Source: Acidobacteriota bacterium (lineage in GTDB: Bacteria; Acidobacteriota; Vicinamibacteria; Vicinamibacterales; UBA2999). From it: DNA of 64,000 nt. The position numbers and the translations under genes were made by a program. Numbering within the stretch: position 1 is the stretch's first letter; every line of letters begins with the position of its first letter. The DNA is taken from NCBI GenBank assembly GCA_947465645.1, contig CANIBQ010000016.1:10732-74731 (forward strand). The letters run 5' to 3'. Shown here one piece after another: positions 46,123-54,631 of the stretch. Below the pieces are notes generated by a model. It saw only the letters and a list, made by a program, of their open reading frames with translations, did no database searches and was not told where the DNA came from.

Positions 46123-46905
46123 TTAGCGACCCTTGAACTGCGGTTTCCGTTTTTGCAGGAAGGCCTGCGTCCCCTCGCGCATGTCTTCGGTGGACGCCAC
46201 GAGCCCGAAGAGCGTGGCCTCCAGGAACTGCGCCTTGTCGAACGACACCTCGAGGCCTCGGTTCACCGACTCGATGATGTACTGCATCGCGACCGGCGCC
46301 TTCGTGGCCAGCTCGCCCGCAAGCGTGACGACCTCCGCCATGAGTGACTCGCGCGGGACGACCCGATTGACCAGTCCGATCCGCAGCGCCTCGTCCGCCT
46401 CGACCTGCCGGCCCGTCAGCATGAGATCCAGCGCGACGCCTTTTCCGACGAGCCGCGCCAGGCGCTGCGTCCCGCCGTATCCGGGAATGATGCCAAGGTT
46501 GATTTCCGGCTGACCGAGCCGCGCCGTGCTGGCCGCGATGCGAAGCGTGCAGGCCAGCGCGAGCTCGCAGCCGCCGCCGAGCGCGAAGCCGTTGATGGCG
46601 GCGATGACCGGCTTGCCAAGGTTCTCGATCAGGTCGAACACGTGCTGGCCCTGGCGCGCGTGCTCCTTGCCCTCGACAGGACGCTGGACGGCGAGTTCGT
46701 TGATGTCAGCCCCGGCGACAAACGACTTCTCGCCCGCGCCGGTGATGACGAGCACACGAATCGCCTCGTCGTGCCTGACGTCGAGCACGGCTCGTCGAAG
46801 TTCGTCGATTGTCGCGGAATTGAGGGCGTTCAGAACCTGGGGACGGTTGATGGTGAGGAGGGCAACCGCACCGTTCCGATCGAATAAGAGGTTTTCAAAG
46901 CTCAT
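46123..46905 (-). CDS. enoyl-CoA hydratase/crotonase
   Basis: A 260-residue crotonase-fold protein. It starts MSFENLLFDRNGAVALLTINRPQ, with the oxyanion-hole motifs GEKSFVAGADINELA near 60 and NGFALGGGCELALACTLRIA near 108. The first catalytic Glu is in LGQPEINLGIIPGYGGTQRLARLVGKG near 134. The position of the second catalytic Glu of typical hydratases (as in ALEMVLTG) carries Asp (ALDLMLTGRQV), so hydratase activity may be altered or it may be another crotonase. The operon (ribH, nusB, lysS) is not degradative, so the physiological substrate is unclear. Confidence 0.88.
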   Translation of the reverse strand: MSFENLLFDRNGAVALLTINRPQVLNALNSATIDELRRAVLDVRHDEAIRVLVITGAGEKSFVAGADINELAVQRPVEGKEHARQGQHVFDLIENLGKPVIAAINGFALGGGCELALACTLRIAASTARLGQPEINLGIIPGYGGTQRLARLVGKGVALDLMLTGRQVEADEALRIGLVNRVVPRESLMAEVVTLAGELATKAPVAMQYIIESVNRGLEVSFDKAQFLEATLFGLVASTEDMREGTQAFLQKRKPQFKGR

Positions 46906-47332
46906 GGCGTGAAGGCCCCTCGGCGTCGCTCGGGGCGGGCCCGCGAGCACGCCCGCGGATCGAAAGTATACCCCACGCCCAACAGACCGCCGCGCCGACG
47001 ATGGCGCCGAAACCATCGGCGACGAGGTCCATGAGCTCCGCCGACCGTCCCGCCACGAACATCTGATGAAACTCGTCGGTCGCGCCGTAGGCCGTCGCCA
47101 TCAGCACGGCGATCAGCGCCGTCCGGGCCGTGATGACACTGGGAAGGCCGCCCGCCAGCGCCCGCACGATGGTCACACTGAGTCCCGTGTATCCCAGCCA
47201 ATGCGCTGACTTGTCGGATATCCCCCGTGGCAGCGGCGCGTCATGGAGCGAGGAGACGTAGAAGATGACAGCCATGTAGACGATGACCGGCCCCCATAGG
47301 AACAGGGGTCGGGCGTCATCTCTCGGAGGCAC
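46895..47332 (-). CDS. VanZ family membrane protein
   Basis: A 145-residue membrane protein of the VanZ group. Four TM segments are visible: LWGPVIVYMAVIFYVSS (about 11-27), a second around 48-60, ALIAVLMATAYGATDEFHQMF near 73-93, and AVCWAWGILSI near 116. The DEFHQMF motif with ELMDLVADGFGAIVGAA is the hallmark. VanZ in enterococci gives low-level teicoplanin resistance; most bacterial members have unknown roles. It ends overlapping the hydratase start by 11 bases. The small membrane gene precedes it by three bases. Confidence 0.88.
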   Translation of the reverse strand: MPPRDDARPLFLWGPVIVYMAVIFYVSSLHDAPLPRGISDKSAHWLGYTGLSVTIVRALAGGLPSVITARTALIAVLMATAYGATDEFHQMFVAGRSAELMDLVADGFGAIVGAAVCWAWGILSIRGRARGPAPSDAEGPSRHEL

Positions 47333-47335
47333 CGC

Positions 47336-47509
47336 CTACAACGGAAGCGGATACAGCAGCCAGCCGGCCAGAAGCCCGCCGCCGACGAAACCGGCGAGCA
47401 ACTGCGCGCCGAGCCGAAGCTGATCGCCTGGTTCGTCGCGCATCAGGGTCGCGAACACGATGGAGACGAAGAGGGCGAACACCACCATGAGGCCGAAGTG
47501 CGACGTCAT
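47336..47509 (-). CDS. 57-residue membrane protein
   Basis: The frame starts MTSHFGLMVVFALFVSIVFATLM and ends GGGLLAGWLLYPLPL, giving two hydrophobic segments joined by a short charged loop (RDEPGDQ). The ATG at 47509 overlaps the DUF6677 stop as ATGA, and its own stop is three bases before the VanZ start. It is therefore very likely translated as part of this operon, although it is below the usual length cut-off for gene finders. Confidence 0.7.
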   Translation of the reverse strand: MTSHFGLMVVFALFVSIVFATLMRDEPGDQLRLGAQLLAGFVGGGLLAGWLLYPLPL

Positions 47510-47901
47510 TTCCGCCCCTGCGCGATATCGAAGGCGTCGAGCACCACCAGCATGTTGAGCAGCCCGGCGACGATCACAAAGGCGTTGCCGTACTCATAGG
47601 TGATGGCGATCACGCGACCTGCACCGGCGCCCATCGCCTTGGCGACGAAGTACGGCACGCCGATGCCGATGTCGGCGAAGGCCGCGAGCGCCACGAGCGG
47701 CTGCGTGATCTCGAACGGAAAGAGCCGCCCCTCGAGCCACAGCCCGAAGACGAACATCAGCGGGAGCGTGATGAGAAAGGTGAGACCTTTCTGGATGCGG
47801 CCCTGCCAGAGATGGCCGCTGCCGGGGATCGCCCACGCCGCCGCGCAAATCAGATAGGGGTTGGTGGACGACGCGGCGCGATCGGCCGCTGTGGCGCGCA
47901 T
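47506..47901 (-). CDS. DUF6677-like membrane protein
   Basis: A 131-residue protein with the features of the uncharacterised DUF6677 group: PYLICAAAWAIPGSGHLWQGRIQKGLTFLITLPLMFVFGLWLEG (about 16-59), then two further TM helices and FVIVAGLLNMLVVLDAF near the end. The PG.GH..QGR.QKG motif at the first helix resembles that of several small membrane proteins with a GxGHxxxGRxxRG signature. It is the first gene of the VanZ/ribH/nusB/lysS/lol operon; no experimental function is known to me. Confidence 0.65.
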   Translation of the reverse strand: MRATAADRAASSTNPYLICAAAWAIPGSGHLWQGRIQKGLTFLITLPLMFVFGLWLEGRLFPFEITQPLVALAAFADIGIGVPYFVAKAMGAGAGRVIAITYEYGNAFVIVAGLLNMLVVLDAFDIAQGRK

Positions 47902-48075
47902 GGCTCGTAGTGTAGCCCAGGCACTTCGTCCAACTGCCGGACCCCAGAACCGGCCGAACCTCGAACCCTGGCACTCAACGGCGCATTCTCAGCGATCGGA
48001 GCCACCCTTGCCCTTCTAGTCGCAATGAGCTGGGGATTCTCGACGCGTGCGACCGCAGCCGTTGCTAACGCTATT

Positions 48076-48118
48076 CATAAACTAAACGGTGTTCACATTG
48101 AACACCGTTTAGTTTATG
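48076..48118. promoter_or_regulatory. TetR operator: perfect 19-bp inverted repeat
   Basis: CATAAACTAAACGGTGTTC (48076-48094), spacer ACATT, and its exact inverse complement GAACACCGTTTAGTTTATG (48100-48118). It lies just upstream of the tetR gene and overlaps the predicted promoter, so TetR autoregulation of the efflux operon is the obvious reading. Confidence 0.88.
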
Positions 48119-48120
48119 AT
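48092..48120 (+). promoter_or_regulatory. promoter of the tetR-efflux operon
   Basis: The -35 TTCACA (48092-48097) and -10 TATGAT (48115-48120) are each one mismatch from consensus and are spaced by 17 bases. Both lie in the operator palindrome, so a bound repressor would block RNA polymerase. The expected start near 48127 leaves a short leader before GAGG and the ATG at 48143. Confidence 0.75.
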
Positions 48121-48142
48121 TGCCGTTCAGAGGTTGAGTTAC

Positions 48143-48853
48143 ATGGGCACAAAAGAGCGCCACGAACGGGATCGCAGTCGAACCCGCCAGGCGATCCTCA
48201 CGGCGGCGCGAGAGCTCTTCATCACCGACGGTTACCGCAACGTGTCGATGCGCAAGATCGCGGAACGCATCGAGTACAGCCCGGCCGCCATCTACAGTTA
48301 CTTCGCCGCCAAAGACGACATCTTCTTTGCGCTTGCGGAAGAAGGATTCCGGCTCCTTGTCGGCCACGCGCAGGCCACGACGCATGACGTCGTCGATCCG
48401 CTGGTGCGCCTCCGTCGCGGCCTGTGGGGGTTTTATGAATTCTCCAAGGCGCACCCCGAGTATTTCGAGCTGATGTTCCTCGATCGCTCGGTTCCCAGCC
48501 TCAGCCAGGATTTCCAGCGCTTCGAGTTCTTCCAGGAGACCACGTTACGGGCTGAAGCGGATATTGGCGCGTGTATAGAACGTGGCGAGTTCTCGAAGGC
48601 GCTCAACCCCGCCGCCGCACTTCACGTGCTCTGGGTCGGCATGCTTGGCGCCGCGGCAATCGGGCTGGCACAGCGTCTCGCGCCGGGCGAAGACCCCGAC
48701 GCCCTCGCTCACGACGTCCTCGAATCCCTGCTGGCGGGATTCACCACGAACATCGTTCGCACAACCTTCGTCGCATCGGAATGCCCGTTTCACGCAGCGG
48801 ATGACACGGCCGGATTGGATAAGAAGGCCACTGAGGCAAATGAACATGCGTAG
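48143..48853 (+). CDS. TetR/AcrR family transcriptional regulator
   Basis: A 236-residue repressor. The N-terminal HTH is RQAILTAARELFITDGYRNVSMRKIAERIEYSPAAIYSYFAAKDDIFFAL (about 17-66), a typical TetR helix-turn-helix. The C-terminal ligand-binding region (about 75-210) is helical with PEYFELMFLDRSVPSL near 107. The ATG at 48143 is preferred for its ribosome-binding site (AGAGG) and start of the HTH. It overlaps the following adaptor gene and probably represses the adaptor/RND operon from the palindrome just upstream. Confidence 0.92.
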   Translation: MGTKERHERDRSRTRQAILTAARELFITDGYRNVSMRKIAERIEYSPAAIYSYFAAKDDIFFALAEEGFRLLVGHAQATTHDVVDPLVRLRRGLWGFYEFSKAHPEYFELMFLDRSVPSLSQDFQRFEFFQETTLRAEADIGACIERGEFSKALNPAAALHVLWVGMLGAAAIGLAQRLAPGEDPDALAHDVLESLLAGFTTNIVRTTFVASECPFHAADDTAGLDKKATEANEHA

Positions 48854-50003
48854 CCATCCTCGTCAATCACGTCTGTCCCTTTCTGTCCTCATCCTCGCGC
48901 TCGGCTCGGCGATGACCCTTGTCGCGTGCAACAGCGCCGAGCCAACCGCGGTTGCCGCAGCGCCGGTCACTGAACGTCTTGTGGACGTCCCGGCGATCAC
49001 GGTGGGCGTCGCGGATCTGGAGTCCACCCTTCAAGTCTCCGGCAACCTCGCGCCGCAGACGCGCGTCGCCATCATGGCCAGGCTCCCGGGCACGCTCTCT
49101 CGGATGTCGGTCCAGGTCGGGGATCGCGTGCGCCAGGGACAGACGGTGGCGACGCTCGACCGCCGCGAGATCGATGCGCAGGTGGATGCGGCCAAAGCCG
49201 CGGTCGCCGTGACTCACGCGGCGCTCGAGTCTGCCGAAGCGGCGCTCGCCAACGCGGTGCTCGAGCAGGAACGCTCGAAGAATCTGTTCGAAAAGGGAGC
49301 ACTGCCCCGCCAGCGCCTTGATGCCGCGGATACGGCGGTGCGCGCGTCGACGGCTCAGCGCGAACTTGCCAGGGCCAACGTGGCACAGGCGGAGGCGGCC
49401 TGGCGCCGAGCCAGCGAAGTGCAGCGCGACACCACGCTCACCTCCCCGATCAACGGCGTCATCGTCGAGCGGAACTACGACGCAGGAAGCCTGGTCGGCC
49501 CAGGGGAGAAGCCCGTCGTCGTCGTGGCGGACCTGAGCATCATGAAGCTTGAAGCGGGCGTCTCGGAGCTCGAGGCCGGCCGTCTCCGCGTCGGCATGCC
49601 CGCGCGCATCGTCGCGCAGGCCCTTCCCGACGAGGTCTTCGAGGGACGCCTGGCCAGCATCGCCCCCGAGGTCGATCCGCGCAACCGGCACTTCGCCGTC
49701 GAGGTACGGACGACCAATCGCGGAAACCTCCTCTCGGGGATGTACGGCACCGCCACGATTCCGCTCGAGCGGGCGGCGAAGGCGGTGGCCGTACCGCGCG
49801 ACGCGGTCACGACGCGAGGCGGCACACGTGTGGCGCTCCGGATTGACGGAGCCACCGTCCGGGAAGTGCCCGTGGTCGAGGGCTTGACGAGCGGAACGCT
49901 CGTCGAGATTTCAAGCGGGTTGAAAAGCGGCGACACCATCATCTCCGATGCCCGGCGCGATGTCGCGGCCGGCAGCAGGGTCAACCCCGTTTTCGCACGC
50001 TAG
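48840..50003 (+). CDS. RND efflux periplasmic adaptor (membrane fusion protein)
   Basis: A 387-residue AcrA-type adaptor. A lipoprotein signal (SLSVLILALGSAMTLVACNS, lipidated Cys near 30) would anchor it in the inner membrane. The lipoyl/hairpin parts run from VAIMARLPGTLSRMSVQVGDRVRQGQTVATLD (first lipoyl half, about 78-109) through a coiled coil (AAKAAVAVTHAALESAEAALANAVLEQERSKNLF) to the second half, TSPINGVIVERNYDAGSLVG. The beta-barrel and membrane-proximal domains complete it. It begins inside the tetR end by 14 bases and is five bases from the RND start, so the three are one operon. Confidence 0.94.
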   Translation: MNMRSHPRQSRLSLSVLILALGSAMTLVACNSAEPTAVAAAPVTERLVDVPAITVGVADLESTLQVSGNLAPQTRVAIMARLPGTLSRMSVQVGDRVRQGQTVATLDRREIDAQVDAAKAAVAVTHAALESAEAALANAVLEQERSKNLFEKGALPRQRLDAADTAVRASTAQRELARANVAQAEAAWRRASEVQRDTTLTSPINGVIVERNYDAGSLVGPGEKPVVVVADLSIMKLEAGVSELEAGRLRVGMPARIVAQALPDEVFEGRLASIAPEVDPRNRHFAVEVRTTNRGNLLSGMYGTATIPLERAAKAVAVPRDAVTTRGGTRVALRIDGATVREVPVVEGLTSGTLVEISSGLKSGDTIISDARRDVAAGSRVNPVFAR

Positions 50004-50007
50004 CCAT

Positions 50008-53000
50008 ATGTGGATTTCCGATACCTCCATCCGCCGGCCCGTCTTCGCGACGATGGTCATCGTCAGCTTCATGGTGCTTGGCATCGTGTCGATGACCCGG
50101 CTCGGGATCGACCTGTTCCCCGACGTCAGCTTCCCCTTCGTCAACATCAGCGTCGTCTATCCCGGTGCATCGCCGGAGGAAGTGGAGACGCTGGTCACCA
50201 GGCCGATTGAAGACGCGGTCGCCGGCATCAACGGCGTCAAGCGCGTGCAGTCGAGCTCCACCGAATCGCTGTCGATGATCGGCGTCGAGCTTCGGCTCGA
50301 AGTGGACGCGCAGAACGCGGCCGCCGAAGTGCGCGAAAAGGTGGCCGCCATCCGCCGCCGTCTGCCGCGCGAGGTGGAAGACCCGACGATCGTCCGCTTC
50401 GATGTCGCCGGCCTGCCGATCATGACGTTCGCGGTCGGGTCGTCACAGGCGTCCGACGTCACCCGCAGGCAGATCGAAGACGACCTCAAGCCGCTCATCG
50501 AACAGATCGACGGCGTCGCGGCGGTCGAGGTCAACGGCGGCGACGTGCGCGAGATCCAGGTGGACCTCGATCCCCGCCGGCTGGAGGCGCTGGGACTGCC
50601 GGTCAGCCTGGTGGCCGAGAAGCTCTCGGCCGAGAATCTCGACCTGCCCGGCGGCCGGATGACACAACAGGGGCAGACAATTTCGCTGCGAACGAAGGGG
50701 GAATTCGAATCCGCCGCGGAGATCGAAAGCGTCATCCTGCGGTCGGATGGCGGCTCGACCGTTCGCGTTCGTGACGTGGGGCGCGTGATCGACGGCTACG
50801 AGGAGCGGACGTCGACGACGCGCCTCGACGGTGCCGACGCCGTCTCGTTCTCGATCAAGAAGCAAAGCGGCGCGAACACCGCCGCCATCGCAGAACGTGT
50901 ACAGGATCTGCTCACGCGCGTCCGTCCGAACTTCCCGGCGCTGCAAATCCGCGACGTGCACGACGACGCCGTGTTCATTCACGAAAACGTGGCGCAGGTC
51001 CGCGAGGCGATCATCTTCGGCGGGCTGATGGCCGTCCTGGTGATCTTCCTGTTCATGCGCGACTGGCGCTCGACTCTCATCAGCGCACTCGCGCTGCCGA
51101 CCTCGGTGGTGGCGACGTTCTTCTTCATGTATATCGCCGGCTTCACCTTCAACATGATGACGCTGATGGGGCTGTCGCTCGTCATCGGCATCCTGATCGA
51201 CGATGCCGTCGTGGTGCGGGAAAGCATCTACCGTCACATGGAGCAGGGCGCCGACCCGATGACCGCGGCGCACAAGGGCACGTCCGAAGTCGGACTTGCC
51301 GTGATGGCGACCACCTTCACCATCCTCGCGGTGTTCCTGCCGGTGGGCTTCATGACCGGGCTCGTCGGCCAGTTCTTCAAGTCATTCGCGCTGACGATTG
51401 CCTTCGCGGTGGCGATGTCGCTGCTGGTCGCGTTCACGCTCGACCCGATGCTCTCGTCGCGGTTCGTCCGCTACATTCCACCCGAGGAGCGGATGCGGAC
51501 GCGCACCGGGCGGCTGTTCGAGCGATGGGGACGCGCGTACGAGGCGCTCGATCGGAAGTATCACGCCGTTCTCGGCTGGGCGCTCGGCAATCCCTGGAAG
51601 ACGCTGGGGGCCGCCGCGGCGATCTTCGTGGCCAGTCTCAGCACGATCACGCTGATGGGCACCGAATTCGTCCCGGTTGAAGACCGCGGCGAATTCCAAG
51701 TCATCGTCGAGATGCCGCCGGGCACGTCGTTCGACGAGAGCGTGGCCGCGGTGTCGCGGATTGAGAAGGACGTGCAGGCGATTCCCGAGGTCACGCAGGT
51801 CTTCAGCACGGTCGGCATCGGCGGCCAGGTCCGGTCGTCCACGATTCGAGTGAAGACGACGAAGAAGAACGAGCGCAGCCGCGGGATCGGCGAGATCAAG
51901 ACGGACATGCGCGCCAGGCTTGCCTCGATGCCGTTTGTCGACGGCAAGGTCGCGGATCCCGAGTTCATGCAGGGCGCTCCCTACGAGCCGCCGATCAACA
52001 TCTTCGTGCGCGGAGACGATCTGGCGGCGCTGCAGCGGATCACCAGTCAGGTCGAAGCGAAGGTGCGCCAGATTCCCGGCGCCGTGGACATCAGCACGAA
52101 CCTCGAGACGGGACAGCCCGAAGTGGTGGCGCGCATCAACCGCTCGATCGCCGCCGACATGGGCTTCAGCGTGGGCGGCGTGGCCAGCCAGCTCCGCGGG
52201 ATGGTCGAGGGCGTGGTGCCGACGAAGCTGCGCGACGGCAATCGCGAGCATGACATCCGCGTGCGCCTCGCGCCGGAGTACCGCAACGACCCGGCCGCGA
52301 TCCTCCGGACGCCGTTGTATTCGGACACCGGCACGGCCGTGCGCACCGGCGACGTCGTCCAGTTCACTCCGGCCGTGGGCCCCAGCAACATCGACCGCGA
52401 ACAGCGGCGCCGGCAGGCGAAGATCGGCGTCGATCTCGGCGACAGCTATGCCCTTGGCGACATGACCGCTGAAGTCGAGAAGGCGATGGCCACGATTCAG
52501 ATGCCGCAGAACTTCGAATGGGGCTTCGCCGGCGACGTGGAGATGATGCAGGAATCCGCGGCCGCCATGGGTCTCGCAATGATTCTGGCGATCGCCTTCA
52601 TCTACATCGTGCTGGCCTCGCAGTTCGAGTCGTTTCTCGAGCCGCTCATCATCATGCTGTCGATGCCGCTGGCACTGGTAGGGGCGCTGCTGCTCCTGCT
52701 GGGCACCGGCAAGCACCTTGGCATGCCGGCGATGATTGGCGTGGTGATGCTCATGGGCCTGGTCACGAAGAACGCGATCCTGCTGATCGACTACACCAAC
52801 AGGCTTCGCCGGGAACAGGGGCTGGGCGTTCGCGAGGCGCTGCTCGCCGCCGGGCCGGTACGGTTGCGGCCGATCATGATGACGACGGTGGCGATGGTGC
52901 TGGGCATGCTGCCATCGGCGCTCGGCACCGGTGACGGCAGCGAGTTCCGCGCGCCGATCGCGATTGCCACGATCGGCGGCCTGATCACCTCGACGCTGCT

Positions 53001-54510
53001 CACGCTCGTGGTGATACCGGTGGCGTATCTCCTCCTCGAGGGCGCGGTCGAGCGCGTCAAGGCGTGGCGGGCGGCTCCCTCGCCGGCGTGGACGCGCACG
53101 GCCGCCCGCGTGACCGGGGTGCTCGTGATCCTCGCGCTCCTCGGCGCGTTCGTCAGCGTCGCCGGCGCGTTCGCGTCGGACGCGGGGGCTGAAGCCCCCG
53201 CGCTACAGGTCCAGAGTGCAGGCCCCATCCCGGACGTTGCAGCGCGTGGGCTTCAGCCCACGCCGCCCGCACCACCGCTCACGATCGAGCGGGCGCTGCC
53301 GCTCGCCTCGACCCGCAATGAATCGTTCAAGGTCAGCCAGGAGCGGCTGCGCGAGAGCCAGGCGAACGTCATGGCGGCGAAGGCGGCATTCCTGCCATCG
53401 CTGAACCTGAACTTCCTCTATACGCCGTCGCAGGCGTCACCCCTGCTGAAGATTCCTGCCGGCGTGTTCGGCCCGACCGAACAGACGTTCCGTGCGAACT
53501 TCGTGCGCGAGAACATCGTCAGCCTCGACATCTCGCAGCCGCTCTACACTGGCGGGCGATTGAACAACGCCTACGGTGCGCAGGCGGCGACGCAGGAGGC
53601 CACCCGTCTTGACCTCGAACGGGTGCAGCAGGCACTGACGCTACGCGTCTACGAGACGTTCTACGCCGCGCTGATGAACGACCAGGGGATCCGCGTCACG
53701 GAGGAGGGCGTGCGGATTGCCGAACGTCACCTCGAGCTCGCGAAGGTGCGGTTCGACGCGGGCTCTGCGGCTCGCCTGGACGTGCTTCGCGCGGAGGTCG
53801 AGCTCGCCAACGCGCGGACGAAGCTGATTCGCGCGCGAAGCGCCGCCACCGTGTCATACCAGGCGCTGCGAACCGTCCTCTCCCTGCCGCAGTCGGAACC
53901 CCTGCAACTGGCTGGCACGCTCGACCAGGTGCCCGCGCTGCCTGCGGTCCCAACGCTCGAAGACGCGCTGGTGGCGCGCGCCGACATCCGCGCCATGGGC
54001 CAGCAGCGTGAGGCAGCACAGCGGATGGTGTCGCTCGCGAACGCGGACCTCAAGCCGACGGTCGCCTTCAGGGGTAACTTTCAGTACCAGGAGGACGGCT
54101 TCAACACCCTCCTGAACAACAACAACCGCAGCTACCAGTTCGGCGTGGCCGTCAGCGTTCCGCTCTTCAATGCACCGACCGTAGCGGCCAGGCGCGGCGC
54201 CGCCTCGGCGCGCGTGAAGCAAGCCGAACACGGCGCGACCGCGGCGCTCGATGGGGCGCGGCTCGAGCTGGCGTCGGCCTCGACCGAGCTAGGCGCGGCT
54301 GTCGAGATCGTCTCTACCCAGGTGAAGGCGGTGGAAATGGCGCGCGAGGGACTCTCGATCGCGGAGGTCTCCTACGAGAACGGCGTCATCACGTCGACGG
54401 AGCTCAACGACGCCCGCCTGTCACTGCTCGAAACCGAGTGGGAACTGATGCAGGCCAAGTACGGACAGATCGTGGCCGCAGCCCGAACCCGATACGCGGC
54501 GGGTCTCTGA
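50008..54510 (+). CDS. RND efflux permease fused to TolC outer-membrane channel
   Basis: A 1500-residue single chain. Residues 1 to about 1020 form a full HAE1-type RND pump: first TM (RPVFATMVIVSFMVLGIV), two porter halves, and TM4 with the proton-relay Asp pair in VIGILIDDAVVVRES. TM10 carries the conserved Lys in MGLVTKNAILLIDY, and the permease ends LVVIPVAYLLLEGAVERVK. A hydrophobic segment (VTGVLVILALLGAFVSVAGAFA, about 1035-1056) then a short linker lead to a TolC-like channel (about 1090-1500). TolC signatures are ERLRESQANVMAAKAAFLPSLN, SLDISQPLYTGGRLNNAYGAQ, FDAGSAARLDVLRAEVELANART and VSYENGVITSTELNDARLSLL. The frame is continuous, without a stop. The extra TM would place the TolC part in the periplasm. 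The linker is encoded by two palindromic repeats. Confidence 0.92.
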   Translation: MWISDTSIRRPVFATMVIVSFMVLGIVSMTRLGIDLFPDVSFPFVNISVVYPGASPEEVETLVTRPIEDAVAGINGVKRVQSSSTESLSMIGVELRLEVDAQNAAAEVREKVAAIRRRLPREVEDPTIVRFDVAGLPIMTFAVGSSQASDVTRRQIEDDLKPLIEQIDGVAAVEVNGGDVREIQVDLDPRRLEALGLPVSLVAEKLSAENLDLPGGRMTQQGQTISLRTKGEFESAAEIESVILRSDGGSTVRVRDVGRVIDGYEERTSTTRLDGADAVSFSIKKQSGANTAAIAERVQDLLTRVRPNFPALQIRDVHDDAVFIHENVAQVREAIIFGGLMAVLVIFLFMRDWRSTLISALALPTSVVATFFFMYIAGFTFNMMTLMGLSLVIGILIDDAVVVRESIYRHMEQGADPMTAAHKGTSEVGLAVMATTFTILAVFLPVGFMTGLVGQFFKSFALTIAFAVAMSLLVAFTLDPMLSSRFVRYIPPEERMRTRTGRLFERWGRAYEALDRKYHAVLGWALGNPWKTLGAAAAIFVASLSTITLMGTEFVPVEDRGEFQVIVEMPPGTSFDESVAAVSRIEKDVQAIPEVTQVFSTVGIGGQVRSSTIRVKTTKKNERSRGIGEIKTDMRARLASMPFVDGKVADPEFMQGAPYEPPINIFVRGDDLAALQRITSQVEAKVRQIPGAVDISTNLETGQPEVVARINRSIAADMGFSVGGVASQLRGMVEGVVPTKLRDGNREHDIRVRLAPEYRNDPAAILRTPLYSDTGTAVRTGDVVQFTPAVGPSNIDREQRRRQAKIGVDLGDSYALGDMTAEVEKAMATIQMPQNFEWGFAGDVEMMQESAAAMGLAMILAIAFIYIVLASQFESFLEPLIIMLSMPLALVGALLLLLGTGKHLGMPAMIGVVMLMGLVTKNAILLIDYTNRLRREQGLGVREALLAAGPVRLRPIMMTTVAMVLGMLPSALGTGDGSEFRAPIAIATIGGLITSTLLTLVVIPVAYLLLEGAVERVKAWRAAPSPAWTRTAARVTGVLVILALLGAFVSVAGAFASDAGAEAPALQVQSAGPIPDVAARGLQPTPPAPPLTIERALPLASTRNESFKVSQERLRESQANVMAAKAAFLPSLNLNFLYTPSQASPLLKIPAGVFGPTEQTFRANFVRENIVSLDISQPLYTGGRLNNAYGAQAATQEATRLDLERVQQALTLRVYETFYAALMNDQGIRVTEEGVRIAERHLELAKVRFDAGSAARLDVLRAEVELANARTKLIRARSAATVSYQALRTVLSLPQSEPLQLAGTLDQVPALPAVPTLEDALVARADIRAMGQQREAAQRMVSLANADLKPTVAFRGNFQYQEDGFNTLLNNNNRSYQFGVAVSVPLFNAPTVAARRGAASARVKQAEHGATAALDGARLELASASTELGAAVEIVSTQVKAVEMAREGLSIAEVSYENGVITSTELNDARLSLLETEWELMQAKYGQIVAAARTRYAAGL
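53182..53263. repeat. two REP-like palindromes in the RND-TolC linker
   Basis: GCGGGGGCT-gaa-AGCCCCCGC-type stem at 53182-53201 and GCGTGGGCT-tc-AGCCCACGC-type stem at 53244-53263. They encode the linker residues around GAEAPALQ and ARGLQPTPP. The first shares GGGGCTGAAGCCCCCGCGCTAC with the element at 9803-9820. Confidence 0.75.
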
Positions 54511-54536
54511 ATCCGCCACGCCTGTTACCGACACGA

Positions 54537-54598
54537 CACACCGAGACACTGAGACACCGAGTAATTTCTTGAACTCGGTGCCTCGGAGCCTCGGTGTG
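54537..54598. repeat. 8-bp-period ACACCGAG inverted repeat upstream of the IMPDH-family gene
   Basis: The left arm (CACACCGAGACACTGAGACACCGAGT) and right arm (ACTCGGTGCCTCGGAGCCTCGGTGTG) are inverse complements with a short AT-rich loop. The arms consist of 8-base units (ACACCGAG, ACACTGAG, ACACCGAG). It is the same design as 13361-13429. Confidence 0.8.
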
Positions 54599-54631
54599 CC
54601 GGATCGGTGTGAAGGGCAGTACCCTGTGGCA

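Noticed and set aside
51382..52716. 444-residue minus-strand frame opposite the RND permease
   Set aside because: Antisense shadow with biased composition and no ribosome-binding site.
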